NCBI GenBank assembly: GCA_951394045.1
Contig: OX595997.1
Location: 744,001-808,000 of the forward strand
DNA: 64,000 nt
Source of the DNA: Nitzschia sp. DOCU1
Lineage: Eukaryota > Bacillariophyta > Bacillariophyceae > Bacillariales > Bacillariaceae
Direction of reading: 5' to 3'
This document shows positions 31,408-42,640 of this stretch, piece after piece. The position numbers were made by a program, and so were the translations under genes. Each line of letters opens with the position of its first letter. Position 1 is the stretch's first letter. The notes under the pieces were generated by a model, which searched no databases, was not told the DNA's origin, and saw only the letters and a program-made list of their open reading frames with translations.

Positions 31408-33633
31408 CTACATGCTTGGCCGCCTTATTCCGGAATGAGAAACATCTGTTCCAAATCTCATTCGAGGATCAGGCTGAGGAACCGATGTTGGTTCAACCAA
31501 TTTGCCATCGAAAAAGGTTTCGGGTAACATCTTCAAGAGCGTTGTAAAGTTGGCCAAGGCCAAGTTGCTGTTCATATCCTTTTCATCGAACAAGCTCGCC
31601 CCAGCTTCCACCACAAGAAACCTCACCAAATCAAGTTTTTGATGTAACATAGCAATTGCCAAGGGAGATCGACCTGCGCTTGTCAACAACGGACTCGTTA
31701 TCGGAACGGCCTGTTGGGATTTCTTTCCGCGTGCTGTCTTACGAGGGACTGTGATAGGGCAAAACCGTTCCTTGATCAGCCATCGCACCAGCTTCACGTT
31801 GCCCCCAAGAATTGCCAGATGAATCGGATGCATGACCTCAGCCTTTTTGTCCAAACAAAAGGGTGTCCGAATGTTAACGTTCCCCGTCGCGTAGAGGTGC
31901 AGCGCCGTTCGATAGTTCCCTTCGACCAACGCGTCCCGAAACGAATTGGCCAACCAGTCGCAGGCAGCACAAACATTGTTCAGAGTCTTGGCGCTGTGAG
32001 TTTCTGGAAACATTTTGCCAGGCCACTGGGTGGTACAATTGCTGCAGATGCAGACGCCACAATTCTTGCACTGTTGCGGCCGTCGAAAGAGAGCGAACTT
32101 GGCCTTGCACACGTAGCATATTGGGTGCTCTTCGGTGGGCTGCATAATGGGGACCGCATGGGCCAAGCCAGTTTCAAATGCTTCTTGTTGCGTTGTTGCC
32201 GAAAAGCTTACACTGGTCCTTTCCACCTCAATCACATCATGCTGTTCCACCGCCTTTTGCTTGGTCTGGACAGTCGCCACCCACAAACTTGTTGCATGAT
32301 TTCGTTTCACCGTCCATTTGAGATAGTTGCGTTTTCGAATCGATTCTGGTGACGTTGCGATATCGATGTCTGTATTCCGAGAGTCGCCAAATAATTTCTC
32401 CCGAACTCCTCGCGGCTTGTGCAATTCTCTCAAATCAGCCAAACGACGGGCTTCTTCTTTGGGATCCAACATGGGAATTCCATGAGCGACAGACACAACC
32501 TGAGCTTTGGCGGCTTCCGCCATGATCCGCTGTCGGACTTGTTCCTCAATGTGGGCCTCGAGATCTTCCGAAAGTTCTGCAGCCACCACTAATTTCTTTC
32601 TGGCCGATTTTGGAATCTTCACCTCGCGGGAAACAGAGTCAGGCGTAGTCACTGATACAGGAGACGGTGCTTGCTCCGGTAATAAGGCCCTTGGTACTGG
32701 GCTTGTCGTTATGAATTGGCCTCTTCTGGTTGGACTTGTGGGAGGGGTCGTATTATTATTTTGGGGTGACAAAACGCCCGATGGCCGAGGTGTAACAGTT
32801 GCACCTTGAACTCGGTAGGCACCAGGTTCCGTCGTCGGAGGTGGCTTTTGGAGCGATACGGGAGTAGATTCCGCTGATGGCACTGCCCCCTTGGATGCAA
32901 TCTGATTTTCCTGCATCGCCATTTGCTGTCGTACCGACGCACGAGTTTTGGATGGGGAGGCTGACATTGACGAAGTGACATTAGGCATCGAAGCCCGCTT
33001 GGCGACGAATTTCGAAGCATCTGTAGATTCTTGTGTGGCCATTTTTTCTTGAACCTTCCGTCTAGCTTTGGACGTGGCATCGCTATCACCCGAAGATGCT
33101 CGCCGTGCCACGGGCGAGATGGGACTGTTCATCGAGGAAATGGGAGACGTTTGAGGAGTTATTTTGGGGGACTTTTTTCTGGCAGGCTGCTTGCGGTCAC
33201 CAAGATTGGTCATGGACTGGGGTTTGGGTGGCACCAATGTGCTATCAGCAGACTTTTCGACTTTGAAGGAAGACGGTTTGACCAAGGTCGGGCTTGTCTT
33301 TTTTCCAGTTTGGGCGGATGCTGATGAACTCTTGGCTCGTTTCATTGGACTCTTTGGTGGCAATTCACTGGCGGCAGCAGAACCACTTTTCGTCCGTGCC
33401 ACCGAAACTTTCTTTTGTGCTGTAGGCGTTGCGGGTGCCCCATTGCTGACAGGCGATGTGTTTGATTTTTTAGCCGTCTTTGAGCTGGAAACGCTTTCAG
33501 TTTCGTTCGCTTTCGACTTGATTTTGTTTTGCACTTTGGATTTCTTGGCCGGCGATTTTGGCTCTTCGTCAACGCTGTTGGCAGTAGACGTTATGCCGCT
33601 TTTTGCGGAAGATGAGTTGTCTGAAGGTGTCAT
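31408..33633 (-). CDS. FYVE-like zinc-finger and ankyrin-repeat protein
   Basis: This is a single exon of 741 aa from the ATG at 33633. The first 330 residues are a disordered Ser/Lys/Pro-rich region with SPAKK and SPTR motifs. A FYVE/RING-like treble-clef finger begins at Cys506 (CYVC ... CKNCGVCICSNC ... CAAC), with the eight expected Cys. Instead of the phosphoinositide-binding R(R/K)HHCR signature it has RRPQQCKNCG, and the WxxD motif is absent. After it come ankyrin-like repeats: HPIHLAILGGNVKLVRWLIKE, then SPLAIAMLHQKLDLVRFLV. In other eukaryotes FYVE proteins sit on endosomes by binding PI3P. Because the two histidines are missing, lipid binding is doubtful; a protein-interaction zinc finger is equally likely. 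The disordered N-terminus may be regulated by phosphorylation. Confidence 0.8.
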   Translation of the reverse strand: MTPSDNSSSAKSGITSTANSVDEEPKSPAKKSKVQNKIKSKANETESVSSSKTAKKSNTSPVSNGAPATPTAQKKVSVARTKSGSAAASELPPKSPMKRAKSSSASAQTGKKTSPTLVKPSSFKVEKSADSTLVPPKPQSMTNLGDRKQPARKKSPKITPQTSPISSMNSPISPVARRASSGDSDATSKARRKVQEKMATQESTDASKFVAKRASMPNVTSSMSASPSKTRASVRQQMAMQENQIASKGAVPSAESTPVSLQKPPPTTEPGAYRVQGATVTPRPSGVLSPQNNNTTPPTSPTRRGQFITTSPVPRALLPEQAPSPVSVTTPDSVSREVKIPKSARKKLVVAAELSEDLEAHIEEQVRQRIMAEAAKAQVVSVAHGIPMLDPKEEARRLADLRELHKPRGVREKLFGDSRNTDIDIATSPESIRKRNYLKWTVKRNHATSLWVATVQTKQKAVEQHDVIEVERTSVSFSATTQQEAFETGLAHAVPIMQPTEEHPICYVCKAKFALFRRPQQCKNCGVCICSNCTTQWPGKMFPETHSAKTLNNVCAACDWLANSFRDALVEGNYRTALHLYATGNVNIRTPFCLDKKAEVMHPIHLAILGGNVKLVRWLIKERFCPITVPRKTARGKKSQQAVPITSPLLTSAGRSPLAIAMLHQKLDLVRFLVVEAGASLFDEKDMNSNLALANFTTLLKMLPETFFDGKLVEPTSVPQPDPRMRFGTDVSHSGIRRPSM

Positions 33634-34258
33634 CTTGTTTTCTCGGTCCGTCAGATCGGCATGACGAGGAATAAATGTTCCGTGTGTTTTCGTCGAGATG
33701 AGAAAATGGACCGCAGAGGAGGCGACTCAAGAAATGGTGGAAGTTTCTCAACAATTGCTTTTGCCGGCCTTACGTTGGTAATCGTGAGCACGCAACCAAA
33801 ATAAGCTCAAAGGATTTAACCTGTTCGTCGCTACCTTGTATGCTTTGGGTTACAGTGGTCGTCAATTGCTTTATCTGTCCAGCTGTATCGTAACGCGTCA
33901 ATCAAAGCAACCGGCATGGATCATCACATCTTGCATCTCCTTCCCTCCACCTCGCTGTCGTCACGACGAACCAAGACAAAGACTTATGCCATTTGACTTC
34001 TAGGAACATCCAGAATAAAAGCACATAACTCGAAATTCAGTAACACATGCGCGCGTCGCTGGGTCAAAGGGCTTATTCAATGGGTTGGGGAAACTCCTAA
34101 TTACTGTAATTACATAGACCATGTTTGGCCATAATAATCGATTCCCGCCATATGTGCTGAGTCCCGCTTCAGTCGAACTGCACGATGAACCACCACGAAC
34201 GACAACCTTTCGATCTTTTTCGAAACTGCAAAAAGCCATTGACGTTCAATAGCTCACA
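33634..34258. other. intergenic, no gene seen
   Basis: This is the upstream region of the FYVE/ankyrin gene and the 3' flank of the fusion-enzyme gene. The 79-codon minus-strand ORF at 34000-34239 has no motif and no splice partner that I can see. Confidence 0.4.
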
Positions 34259-37166
34259 TCACCTAGTAACTCCGGTGTAGTCAAAGGCAATCGCGATTTC
34301 TGTACCTTTGTCAAGAGCCTGGTAAGCTTCCATGGCATTGTCTAAGCTGGTTGACTTGGTCAAGAGCCGAGATGGTCGCAAATCACGCACTAGCTCCCAA
34401 GCAAGGCCGAATCGGCGTTGCTTGTCCCATAATCCCGAAACAGAAGCTGGAAGTTCGCTGACTTGCGAAGTTTGTATCGTCTTGTGACTCCTATGAAAAT
34501 CCATTCCCAATTTCAATGAAACGTCAGTGTTTCCATACCAAGAGCCAACAATGACCCGACCTCCGTCCGCCGTCGAGTCAATCGCCGACTGCAGAGCCCG
34601 AGCATTGCCGCTGACTTCAATTGTCACATCAAAAGGACCTGACAAAGCTCCTGGAAGCAAAGCCTGTGTGGCTCCCATTTGCGAGGAAGCTGCCAAACGA
34701 TCCGGTATCGTGTCAAATGTGGTGATAGTACCATAGAGGCCTGAACGGTTCGACGAATGATGATTCAAATGCAAAATCGCGGTGACAAGCAAACCAATCA
34801 ATCCCTGGCCATACACTGCGACATTTTCTCCAACTCGTACATGAGCGTCATGTACGAGTGAAAGTGCTGTCTCAACCGAAGGCATGAAAATAGCATCCTC
34901 TGGAGAAATCCCATGTGGTACCAACTGAATCGCTTCTACCGATGTCACCACATGAGTTGCATGGGCGGCAAAGGTAAATGCTAGTCGTCCAAAATACTTT
35001 TCTTTGTGCACATTGCTTCCACACTGAACAATTCGACCGACCAAACAATATCCGTACGCCAGAGGGTACGCCATGCGTTCATTTTCCATCCCCTTGATAT
35101 TGACATCCAACGCCGCATCCTCGAAGAGACCTTTGAAAACCTTGAGTTCGGTGCCAGAGCTGATCAAAGACGAACAAGACTCGACTATAGTAATCGTAGG
35201 GTGAAAAGGACATGAGACGTATGCGTACGACCAGCAGTTCAGAGACTCCTCCCAGGATTGGACATAACTTACTCAGTACATCGTCTGGTCCCAACTTTGG
35301 AATATCTTTCGCCACGGTCGTCACAGATTGCGGGGCCGTGAATTGGATTTCCCGGAGCGTGGATGTCGAACGACCATTGGTACTAGTATCGCTCTTCTTG
35401 ACGTTCCATGGCTGGCCTCCAATTCGAAACAGCAAGTCCACATTGGAAACTTGAATGCAAGGCCGAGATGTTCGTGCACGGTTAATCCACCCAGCAGCAT
35501 CCGATCCAGCCTCCAACAATGGCGGCCCCGCTGTAGTCCCAAAAAAGTACAACATGGTATCATACAAATACGGAGAGACCTTTGGGTCGATCTTCCAGTC
35601 GGATGCTCCCTTGGCTAGCAATGTTGCTCCATGATCTTCGAATACGGTTCGGAGAAGAAAAGGATCCAAGTTGTGGCCCATAGTCTCTGTCAGCGTTTTG
35701 GAATACATCTGAAACGCCACTGTGTCGGAAGGAATGGCTCTGCTAGTACTGGAAGACTCCTTTGGCGTTTCGAATGGCTTTGTCGGCAAGAACTGGGTTG
35801 TGCCAGCGAACGTGATTGGAAAATACAACAGCGTCGGCTTGGAACCTTCCAAAAGGCGGAAGGTGCGCAGGAGGGATGGAACAAGGTAGTTCGGATCCAT
35901 GAGATCGGCAAAGCAACAACCAACAATCATGTCTGGAGCAGAGGATACCGCCGTGTCGTCGTCGTGATCAAAGTCCCGAAGAAGTAAGCGTACCGTCCAG
36001 TTGTCTTTTGAGTACACAAACTCTTCGTCCGACACATTCTCAATCAATTGAAATCCCAAGAAAGCCAGTCGTTCTTGACAAGACGCAAGGAGTTGTTTGT
36101 TTGACTCGTATGCTGAGTATGAAATCGATGCATCATCATGTTCGCGCAGTAGTGGCATCAAGCCCCGAGACGATTCCCCAAGTAACAGTAGCGAAAGAAT
36201 GTTCAATCGGCCAGCGCCAATGTCAACTATCTGCAATGATTTCTGCTCTTTCAAGACCGTTCGCAAAGACTCAATAACATTCCCGTTCCATATACCAGAG
36301 TGGATAGATTGGCTGTCGACCATGTTTTTAGACTCGAGATACTTGGTAGCGTCGAATTCGTAGTCCGTGTCCACCAAACCTAACTGACGCAACAAGGCAT
36401 TGCCCAGTAGCATGCTAGAAGACTTGACGTGAACAGGCATCGCAGTTGATAGGAAACTGCAAACTTGATCCAAGTTCTTTTGAGAATCATCCAAAAAGAG
36501 AATCTGCTGGTAGTCCTCGTCGCTTCTCGACAAGGTGGCGCTGCCAGCGAAAAAGGCAGCAGCATCATGTTTCGTGGGAAAGTTAGCCAAGCGATCCGGG
36601 GTCAAAATCTCCACAAAGTTATCCAATCTATTCATCAAACCCAGATTTTTCAAAACTTTCATCACATGCTTTCTTGGCGAGTTGGATGCAATAGCAATAG
36701 GGTGGTGGCATCCCCTGAGCAAACGTCTGGCTAGTTGAGAATCTTGTTGCGAATGTGTATAGCCCGTGCTGCTCCCTTTCGTCGATGATCTCTGTACTCC
36801 CAGTAGCCGTGTCATATCGATATCTCGGTAGACATACTCGTAAAAGTCTCGAAGCGAAGATTGAACCTTCGATTCGTCGTCGTGCTTCCATTTAGTCTGC
36901 CGAAGGCCTTCAATAGTCGATCCAAACTTGTGATACAACTCATCTGCCTCTACCGACGACATACCGAGACATTCTTGACAATAAAGGTGGGTCTTTTGAA
37001 CAATTTGAGCTTCAATGCCTGCCGTTGTTTCATCGTAGAGGGTGTTGTCAACATCTAGCAATATCAGTGGCGGTGACGACGACGAGTGGTACACGTTATT
37101 GCAGCTCACGACGCCGACTAGAAAGAGGAGCACAACGCCTTCTATAGACAAACCGATTCGCGACAT
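34259..37166 (-). CDS. HAD phosphatase - methyltransferase-like - MDR dehydrogenase fusion
   Basis: Exons are 37166-35273 and 35184-34259. The 88-bp intron has a perfect GTAAGT donor and a CTATAG acceptor (phase 1) and joins the frames to give 939 aa. Residues 1-22 look like a signal peptide (VVLLFLVGVVSC). Domain 1 (about 33-240) is HAD-superfamily, close to pyrimidine 5'-nucleotidases: catalytic Asp38/Asp40 in LLDVDNTLYDE, a SNSPRKH motif II and a LFLDDSQKN motif III. Domain 2 (about 285-600) begins with a SAM-binding-like VDIGAGR and contains a GASDW block. Domain 3 (about 615-939) is a medium-chain dehydrogenase: ISSGTELKVF, VAVYGQGLIG nucleotide loop, GGRVIVGSW. The zinc-ligand Cys/His pattern of classical alcohol dehydrogenases is not evident. 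Such a chain suggests consecutive steps on one metabolite, which I cannot identify. Confidence 0.8.
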
Positions 37167-38252
37167 GCTCGGCTGTCGGGCCTGATGAAATAGAATGAGA
37201 AGATTACTTTATGTGCGTGGTTCAGTATGGATACCCAGAGACCCATCATCGTCGTCTCGCGATGAGATCTGTTGAGAGGGTCTCGCTGTCTCCCTCCAAG
37301 TATCCATTGCCCCCCTTTCTTATATCCCTAAAAATTTGATGATGTAAAATAAATGGGAAAAGGAACGACCCAACATACCGGTAGTACCATATTTACAGAA
37401 CTGAAACTTCAACTGAACACGACTACCGGTATAGACGTAGCCACTCTGCGACATGTTCACATTTCTCGCTTTTGATAAAACCGGTCGAAGGCGTGTTTCT
37501 TTTCGCTTTGTTCGCGTGGTGAACATGGCAGCTCATGTGGCCATTTTTGTGGTCCGCAAACATTCGTTTTCGCCAGACAGAAGAGGACCACATCACCCTT
37601 CCACCCTGGCGATGTCGTCGCCAGGGGCCCACATTCGTCATCCATTCGCACCTTCGCTTCCTTGCTGATGTGTCCGACAATCGCCTCTACTGACTGTATA
37701 CTGACTGTGTATGATACCCCGATTGAACCCAAAAACACAAAGCACGATGCTAAGCAGTTGTGACCTCTGTTTTATTAATACGTAGTGGAACGAGATTCGG
37801 GAGATCTCGACAGCATTTTCAATACTATCGGACTACCGGAGCAGCAAGGCAGGGCACGGGGAATTGCCACACACAGTAGTGGATTGAAAATCTCGTTATA
37901 GTAGCTAATCTAGTAGAGACTTCAGGTCCCTGCTGTTTCTAATCTGTTCAGATCGTTGTACTAAAGGAGCAATTGGTGTACTGGTACGGGAGAGTCGCAG
38001 AAGAATACTAGTAATTTCATTTTGCTAGAGTATGTGGTAAAGTAGTGGAGCATAGATACTATAAAGTCAAGTGGAAGATACTGCCGCCCCCGTTTGAAAT
38101 TCATTTTGTACATACAAACGGTGTTTTCTTCAATACATCGAAAATCTTGAACTTTTCTGTAGCTTGGCTGCAAGCGAAGGTGCTGGTATAGTTCAGACCC
38201 AGGCGCGAATGCCGATCTCCTTGGGTTTGGCCCCAAATATCGTATCGATTCC
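37167..38252. other. intergenic, no gene seen
   Basis: About 1.1 kb lie upstream of the fusion-enzyme gene and downstream of the HSF gene, both minus strand. Short ORFs on both strands at 37423-37738 overlap one another and carry no motif. Confidence 0.4.
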
Positions 38253-39691
38253 TCATTCATCAGCAATCCACAGATCGCCCTCATTATCAGCCCCAGCGTC
38301 GAGCAGACTGGTTTGGGAGTCCAAGTCGTCATCTTCGTTCCAATCTTCCGCGGGTTTCTCGAAATTTTGCTGTGCTGATACTTGCACAGGAGCTTCCAAA
38401 TGGTCCATCGCTACTTCGTGTTCCCCATCATCCGATCCCTTGTCAAGGGATTCCCACAAATCATAGTTCAATGCCGCGTCAACCATCCATTGATTTTCTG
38501 CCGTCGACCCAGCACCAAGTACTTGGTGTTGGGCAGCCGCTGGGATGATGTCTTCGTCAGACTTATTCGAGGTTTCAGATGAGCCTCCTTTTAAGCCGGC
38601 GCCAAAGTTGTAGGAGTCCATACGCAAGACATTGATACCTGGATGATTGGATTGAAAAGAATGGTTTGTAATTCCATTGCCGACCCTCATCAAGTTGCCC
38701 AAAGAGGACCCATTGTCAGGAAACATGGTCCCAGCGGAAACGGGAGAGATACCCAAAGGAATATGAAGGGGACCGGATGATGATGGCATCAAAAACATTT
38801 GGCTGAACCCTGTCATGTTGGAATTCGGACTTCCGCTTGAGCTCCAGTTGACGCCCGGGGGCACTGTTTCGACCTGCTTCGAGACACTAGGAAGCATCTT
38901 GTTTACCAGTGAATTACTCTGCACCAACGCCCGAGGGGCGTGGGTCGGACGAGGCCTTCGCAGTGTCTTGGATAAAGCTGGGGTGTCGAAAATGTGTTCG
39001 ATGCTATCTTCCTTTGCAGATGCATTGCCAGGTAAACTCTTCTTTGACTTCTTTCCGTCGTGTCTGGGGCGCTTGGGGCGCGTCATCTTAAGGCACATCT
39101 CTACCTCACCGCGTTTGAACATCTGTTGATCATGAATAGCACGTTGTGAGTGTTAACTATCATGGCTCTGAGAAGGCGACGACTTATGCGAATCTACCGA
39201 AACAACTTACGGGGTGGTGGTAAGCTCCCACATCGGGGGACTTGGCGTTTCGAACTCGTTGGAAGCAATAGAGATTGATGTTCCGAATAAAGCTCTTATA
39301 CTGAATACCTGAAAAATAGGCTGGTAGAACCTCATTTGCGAAAGCATCAACGTTGTGGATGCGGAAGGCCTCGCCGTTCGGGAGCCACGAGACGACATCT
39401 GTCCGACCCTGCGTTTCCATGTCCTCCAAGATTTTGTAAAGTTTGTACGGGAATTCATACTGATCGATTGAAATGAAGGCAAAGCAAAACATGTGAGCCA
39501 TGATTGAACCAAAATGCAAAGGGCGACGAGCCACGAGACCTCTTCCAACACAGGTAAGAGACCCAGGCTTCTGACAATCTTACCTTTCGTTTCCGTGATG
39601 ACTCTTCTCCCGGCTGGGAGCAGGTTTCTTCGTCGTTATCGGATTCCTCAGCTGGATCCATTGATGGTTTCGTGGTAGTGTGAGGCGTCAT
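38253..39691 (-). CDS. HSF: heat shock transcription factor, three exons
   Basis: Exons are 39691-39584, 39459-39211 and 39122-38253. Introns of 124 bp (GTAAGA...GATCAG) and 88 bp (GTAAGT...CAACAG) are both phase 0; the product is 408 aa. Exon 2 and the first residues of exon 3 encode the winged-helix DNA-binding domain (about residues 37-130). It carries FPYKLYKILEDME, the recognition-helix region SWLPNGEAFRIH, the SFIRNINLYCFQR helix, and the GAYHHP/FKRGE wing split exactly by the second intron. HSFs bind inverted nGAAn elements and activate chaperone genes; diatoms have dozens of HSF genes. The remainder is Ser/Pro-rich with a basic RPKRPRHDGKKSKK stretch (a likely nuclear localisation signal) and an acidic C-terminus. 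No clear heptad-repeat trimerisation coil follows the domain. Confidence 0.9.
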
Positions 39692-40940
39692 GAGATATAA
39701 TCAACAGGATGTTCAGAATGTATTCGATATTCGATGATTCTTGCTATGGGACGATTTGAGATGTAGATTTCAGTCCTCGCTCAACCCACTTTCTTTGTGG
39801 GGCACTTTCCGTCGGAGTCGAAAAGTGGCGTGGATGTTGTGGACTTTGCTTACTGAATTCCACGAGGGTTGCGGTGATCTGCGTCGCCTCAACTCCGCCG
39901 GGTAAACAGGACGGCTAAACTCCGATTGCTGCTTCTCGAAGATCCTCAATATTGTTGTCGCACCTTCCATCGATTGTTTAAATAATGAGAATATCCGACG
40001 AATACCAATAAACAAAAGTGTACAACAGACTGGAGTTTTGAAATATAATTGGACAGCGAGGACGGAAGAGGCAGGTGTTTGCGGAAGATCTCGCTGGCAT
40101 CTGTGCGTTTTCTGTTGGGCTGGACTGGCCCTATTCGCAAGAAAGAATAAACCGAAGGCGAAACGGTAACAGCCAGCAATTGCAGCCTACAAATCTGACA
40201 ATGCCGTTTCGCGCACGTGTCCTTGGCCGCAGCGCTTCGCTCAAGCGAGGATATGACAGTTGCATTCCCAACCCTAAATACTTAGCAGAGTAGCTACCCT
40301 CGGCAGCAGTGTCGTGGATCTACTAACATTACGGGTACTACTGTTGGCAGTTACTCGAACAAAGGGTTGCTCTAGTAGGGGAGAGGGTTGGGTGACGACG
40401 AGGGCATCTCTAGGAAGTAGTAGTATCGCTACAAGTTGATGATTGGGTAACACTACCATTACTACGGTAGTATGTAGTAGACCAACATTATATCATCCTC
40501 CTCTCCTCTTTCAGTCCCCCCCCCACCCCCACTCCTGTTTTCCCTCCTTTGGTGAAAACTACCAAACAGGTGTTCTGGTTCTTTGAGGGGGGGCTTTCTT
40601 GGAAGCAACAAACATTGTCATTGACAATGAAAACGCTCCATGATTTTGCTAGTAGTAACTCCCAGTACTACTACCACTTCTGTACATCATCAAACAAACT
40701 GCCCCAGACGGAGGACGATCAAGCTAGTCGTCTCATGTCCTCATCCCAGTCACTCCTCACGGTGGCTGCTGCTAATCAGAATTCCTCCAGCCATACTTCT
40801 GAATAAGTGCTCGTTCTTTCTCGCCACCACAAGAAGAAGAATATGTGTTCATCATCTCCTGCCCGTAGAAATGATGATGTAGTAATTTGGGGTTCTTGGT
40901 GCTGCGTCTTGCCCCTGCAAAAAATGCACCACCAATTATA
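39692..40940. other. intergenic, no gene seen
   Basis: This 1.2-kb region is upstream of the HSF gene. It contains only overlapping short ORFs, a C-rich stretch near 40517-40533, and T/C-rich and TACTACTAC words. No gene can be supported. Confidence 0.4.
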
Positions 40941-41348
40941 CTATCTTCTTGGCACTGGGGTGGTTGCTGAGCATTTGCTCCTCCTAGTCCATGTCGCCTG
41001 TCTTGTTGGTGGGGAAGGATGAGACGGGCCACGGCCAAGTTGTGTTGCTGGTGCTCGTATTGGAAGTATAGCTATGGGGTCCTCCTGAACCCCACCTTGC
41101 GTGTCTTGACTAAAGCAGCAGCCATATCCTCCAGCAAGAAGTGCGGGTTGATGAATGATAGGCTTTGCATAGTAGTTTGGCTTCAGTTGTGAACCTTGTT
41201 GGATAGAAGTAAAAGGGTTCTCCCCATGATTGGGCATCAGGAAAGGGAAAATATGGGGGTACCCATATCTATGCCCCGGACCCCCCAAAAAAGGCATCAC
41301 CGTGGGGAGGTCTCCGAACCCATTATTATACCCCTCAATATTACTCAT
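40941..41348 (-). CDS. hypothetical ORF, doubtful
   Basis: The 135-codon frame opens with an ATG at 41348 (MSNIEGYNN) and is rich in Pro, Gly and Tyr. I recognise no domain. It contains the left copy of the perfect 42-bp inverted repeat, whose other copy lies beside the broken HSF gene, so it may be a fragment of a rearranged gene rather than a gene of its own. No splice partner was found. Confidence 0.25.
   Translation of the reverse strand: MSNIEGYNNGFGDLPTVMPFLGGPGHRYGYPHIFPFLMPNHGENPFTSIQQGSQLKPNYYAKPIIHQPALLAGGYGCCFSQDTQGGVQEDPIAILPIRAPATQLGRGPSHPSPPTRQATWTRRSKCSATTPVPRR
41235..41276 (+). repeat. 42-bp inverted repeat, left copy
   Basis: This is the exact reverse complement of 46337-46378. 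It includes the palindromic GGGGGTACCC-type core and the word GAAAGGGAAAATATGGGG. The two copies face each other 5.1 kb apart across the tandem-repeat block. Confidence 0.9.
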
Positions 41349-42640
41349 CCCCCTAACCAGTAGCTATTGCCCCGCCCCTTAATAAACCGCCACACCATTC
41401 ACTATCTACACATCCAATCAAAAACATCATTCCCATTCAACATATTAACTCTCCATTATCAAATGACACTTGGCTTAACTACACTGCTATTCTATCCCAA
41501 TACCATACCGCAATTACAACAGTGGAATCCATTGGTGCACTAGCTATTTTTAATTCGTCCATGCTATGCTCATCTTGCTGGCCACTGGCTACCAAATGAT
41601 TGCCAAACCCCAGTTCCCAATGCTGCCCCTCATGGTGCCAATGCCACTTTGTGGTATCCATGATCTCTCTCAACTCCCAGTGCTGGCCCTCGTGGTGCCA
41701 ATGCTACCTAGTGGTACCCATCATGATGGTCTCAACCAGCTCCCAGCAGTGCTGCTGCCACTCATGCCAACAATCCCCTCCTCGGTACTAGCACCAATCC
41801 CAACAATCTGACAGCCGGTACCACCAATCCCAACATCAATGGTCCTCCCCCTGAATATAGATAATCGTACTGCCAATGCCTCTTGCCTGCATGTGTCCCA
41901 CTTTCATGCTCAGTATTTGTAGATCATTGGTCCTACAAGTTGCATCATTTGTGAGTTGCATTTCTCCCTTTTCCAAACCTTTGCCATGTCACGTCCTACT
42001 TACAGCATTGCAAGCCCCAATCTTGGAGGAGTATTCAAAGTTACTCACTCACTCTTCCTTGCTACGACCGTAGGGTAGTGTACTATCACTGCAACCGAGT
42101 TGAAAATAAGTTAGTTTTATTGTTTTTCTCCAAATCTCACCCTCCTTCTTTGTCTTACCTTTAAAGCCCTAGTCATCCTACACACAACGTTGGTCACATT
42201 CCTTCTCAGACCCAGAGTTTGAACTCTGTGGGTTTCTGCTCATAATGTCATATCCAATTGAGCGTTTTTGTTGTTGCTTCCTGCTCCTTTTTGTGGCATT
42301 GCTGTTGGCATCCATTATGTACAATCCAGCCCTCCCCTGCTGCTGCCACTTGCAGCTGCAACTGCATTCTCCTGCACAGCACCCGCCCCACTTGTCATGA
42401 CGGCTCTACCTTGCTTTACTTTGTGGCAACGTCTACTCTTGATACCGCCAAGGTTGTTGCGAGGACCATCTACCCGGTAATCTTTTTTAACCATGTACTC
42501 GTCATCCTCTCTTGTCTCCCGTTCAAACTCTTTCACTTACAGACGCTGGCACGCCCGTTTTATGTGTGGTGATAATGCTCCCCGTGTTCAAAAATCAACC
42601 CGCCGCCGCTCCCTTTTCAAACTTTTCATCCTGGCGATAA
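41349..42640. other. C-rich intergenic region
   Basis: No gene is supported. Locally repeated phrases such as CCCAGTGCTG(C/G)CCC(C/T) and 'GGTGCCAATGC' around 41600-41800 look like decayed tandem duplication (two or three copies of about 60 bp). Several 60-100-codon ORFs are motif-free. Confidence 0.4.

Noticed and set aside
35185..35272. Frameshift mutation between the methyltransferase-like and dehydrogenase domains
   Set aside because: A canonical GTAAGT donor and CTATAG acceptor with matching phase explain the change of frame as an intron.
42200..42250. tRNA-like hairpin around CCCAGAGTTTGAACTCTGTGGG
   Set aside because: It has only one stem with a short loop; no acceptor stem, anticodon arm or T-arm consensus could be laid out.
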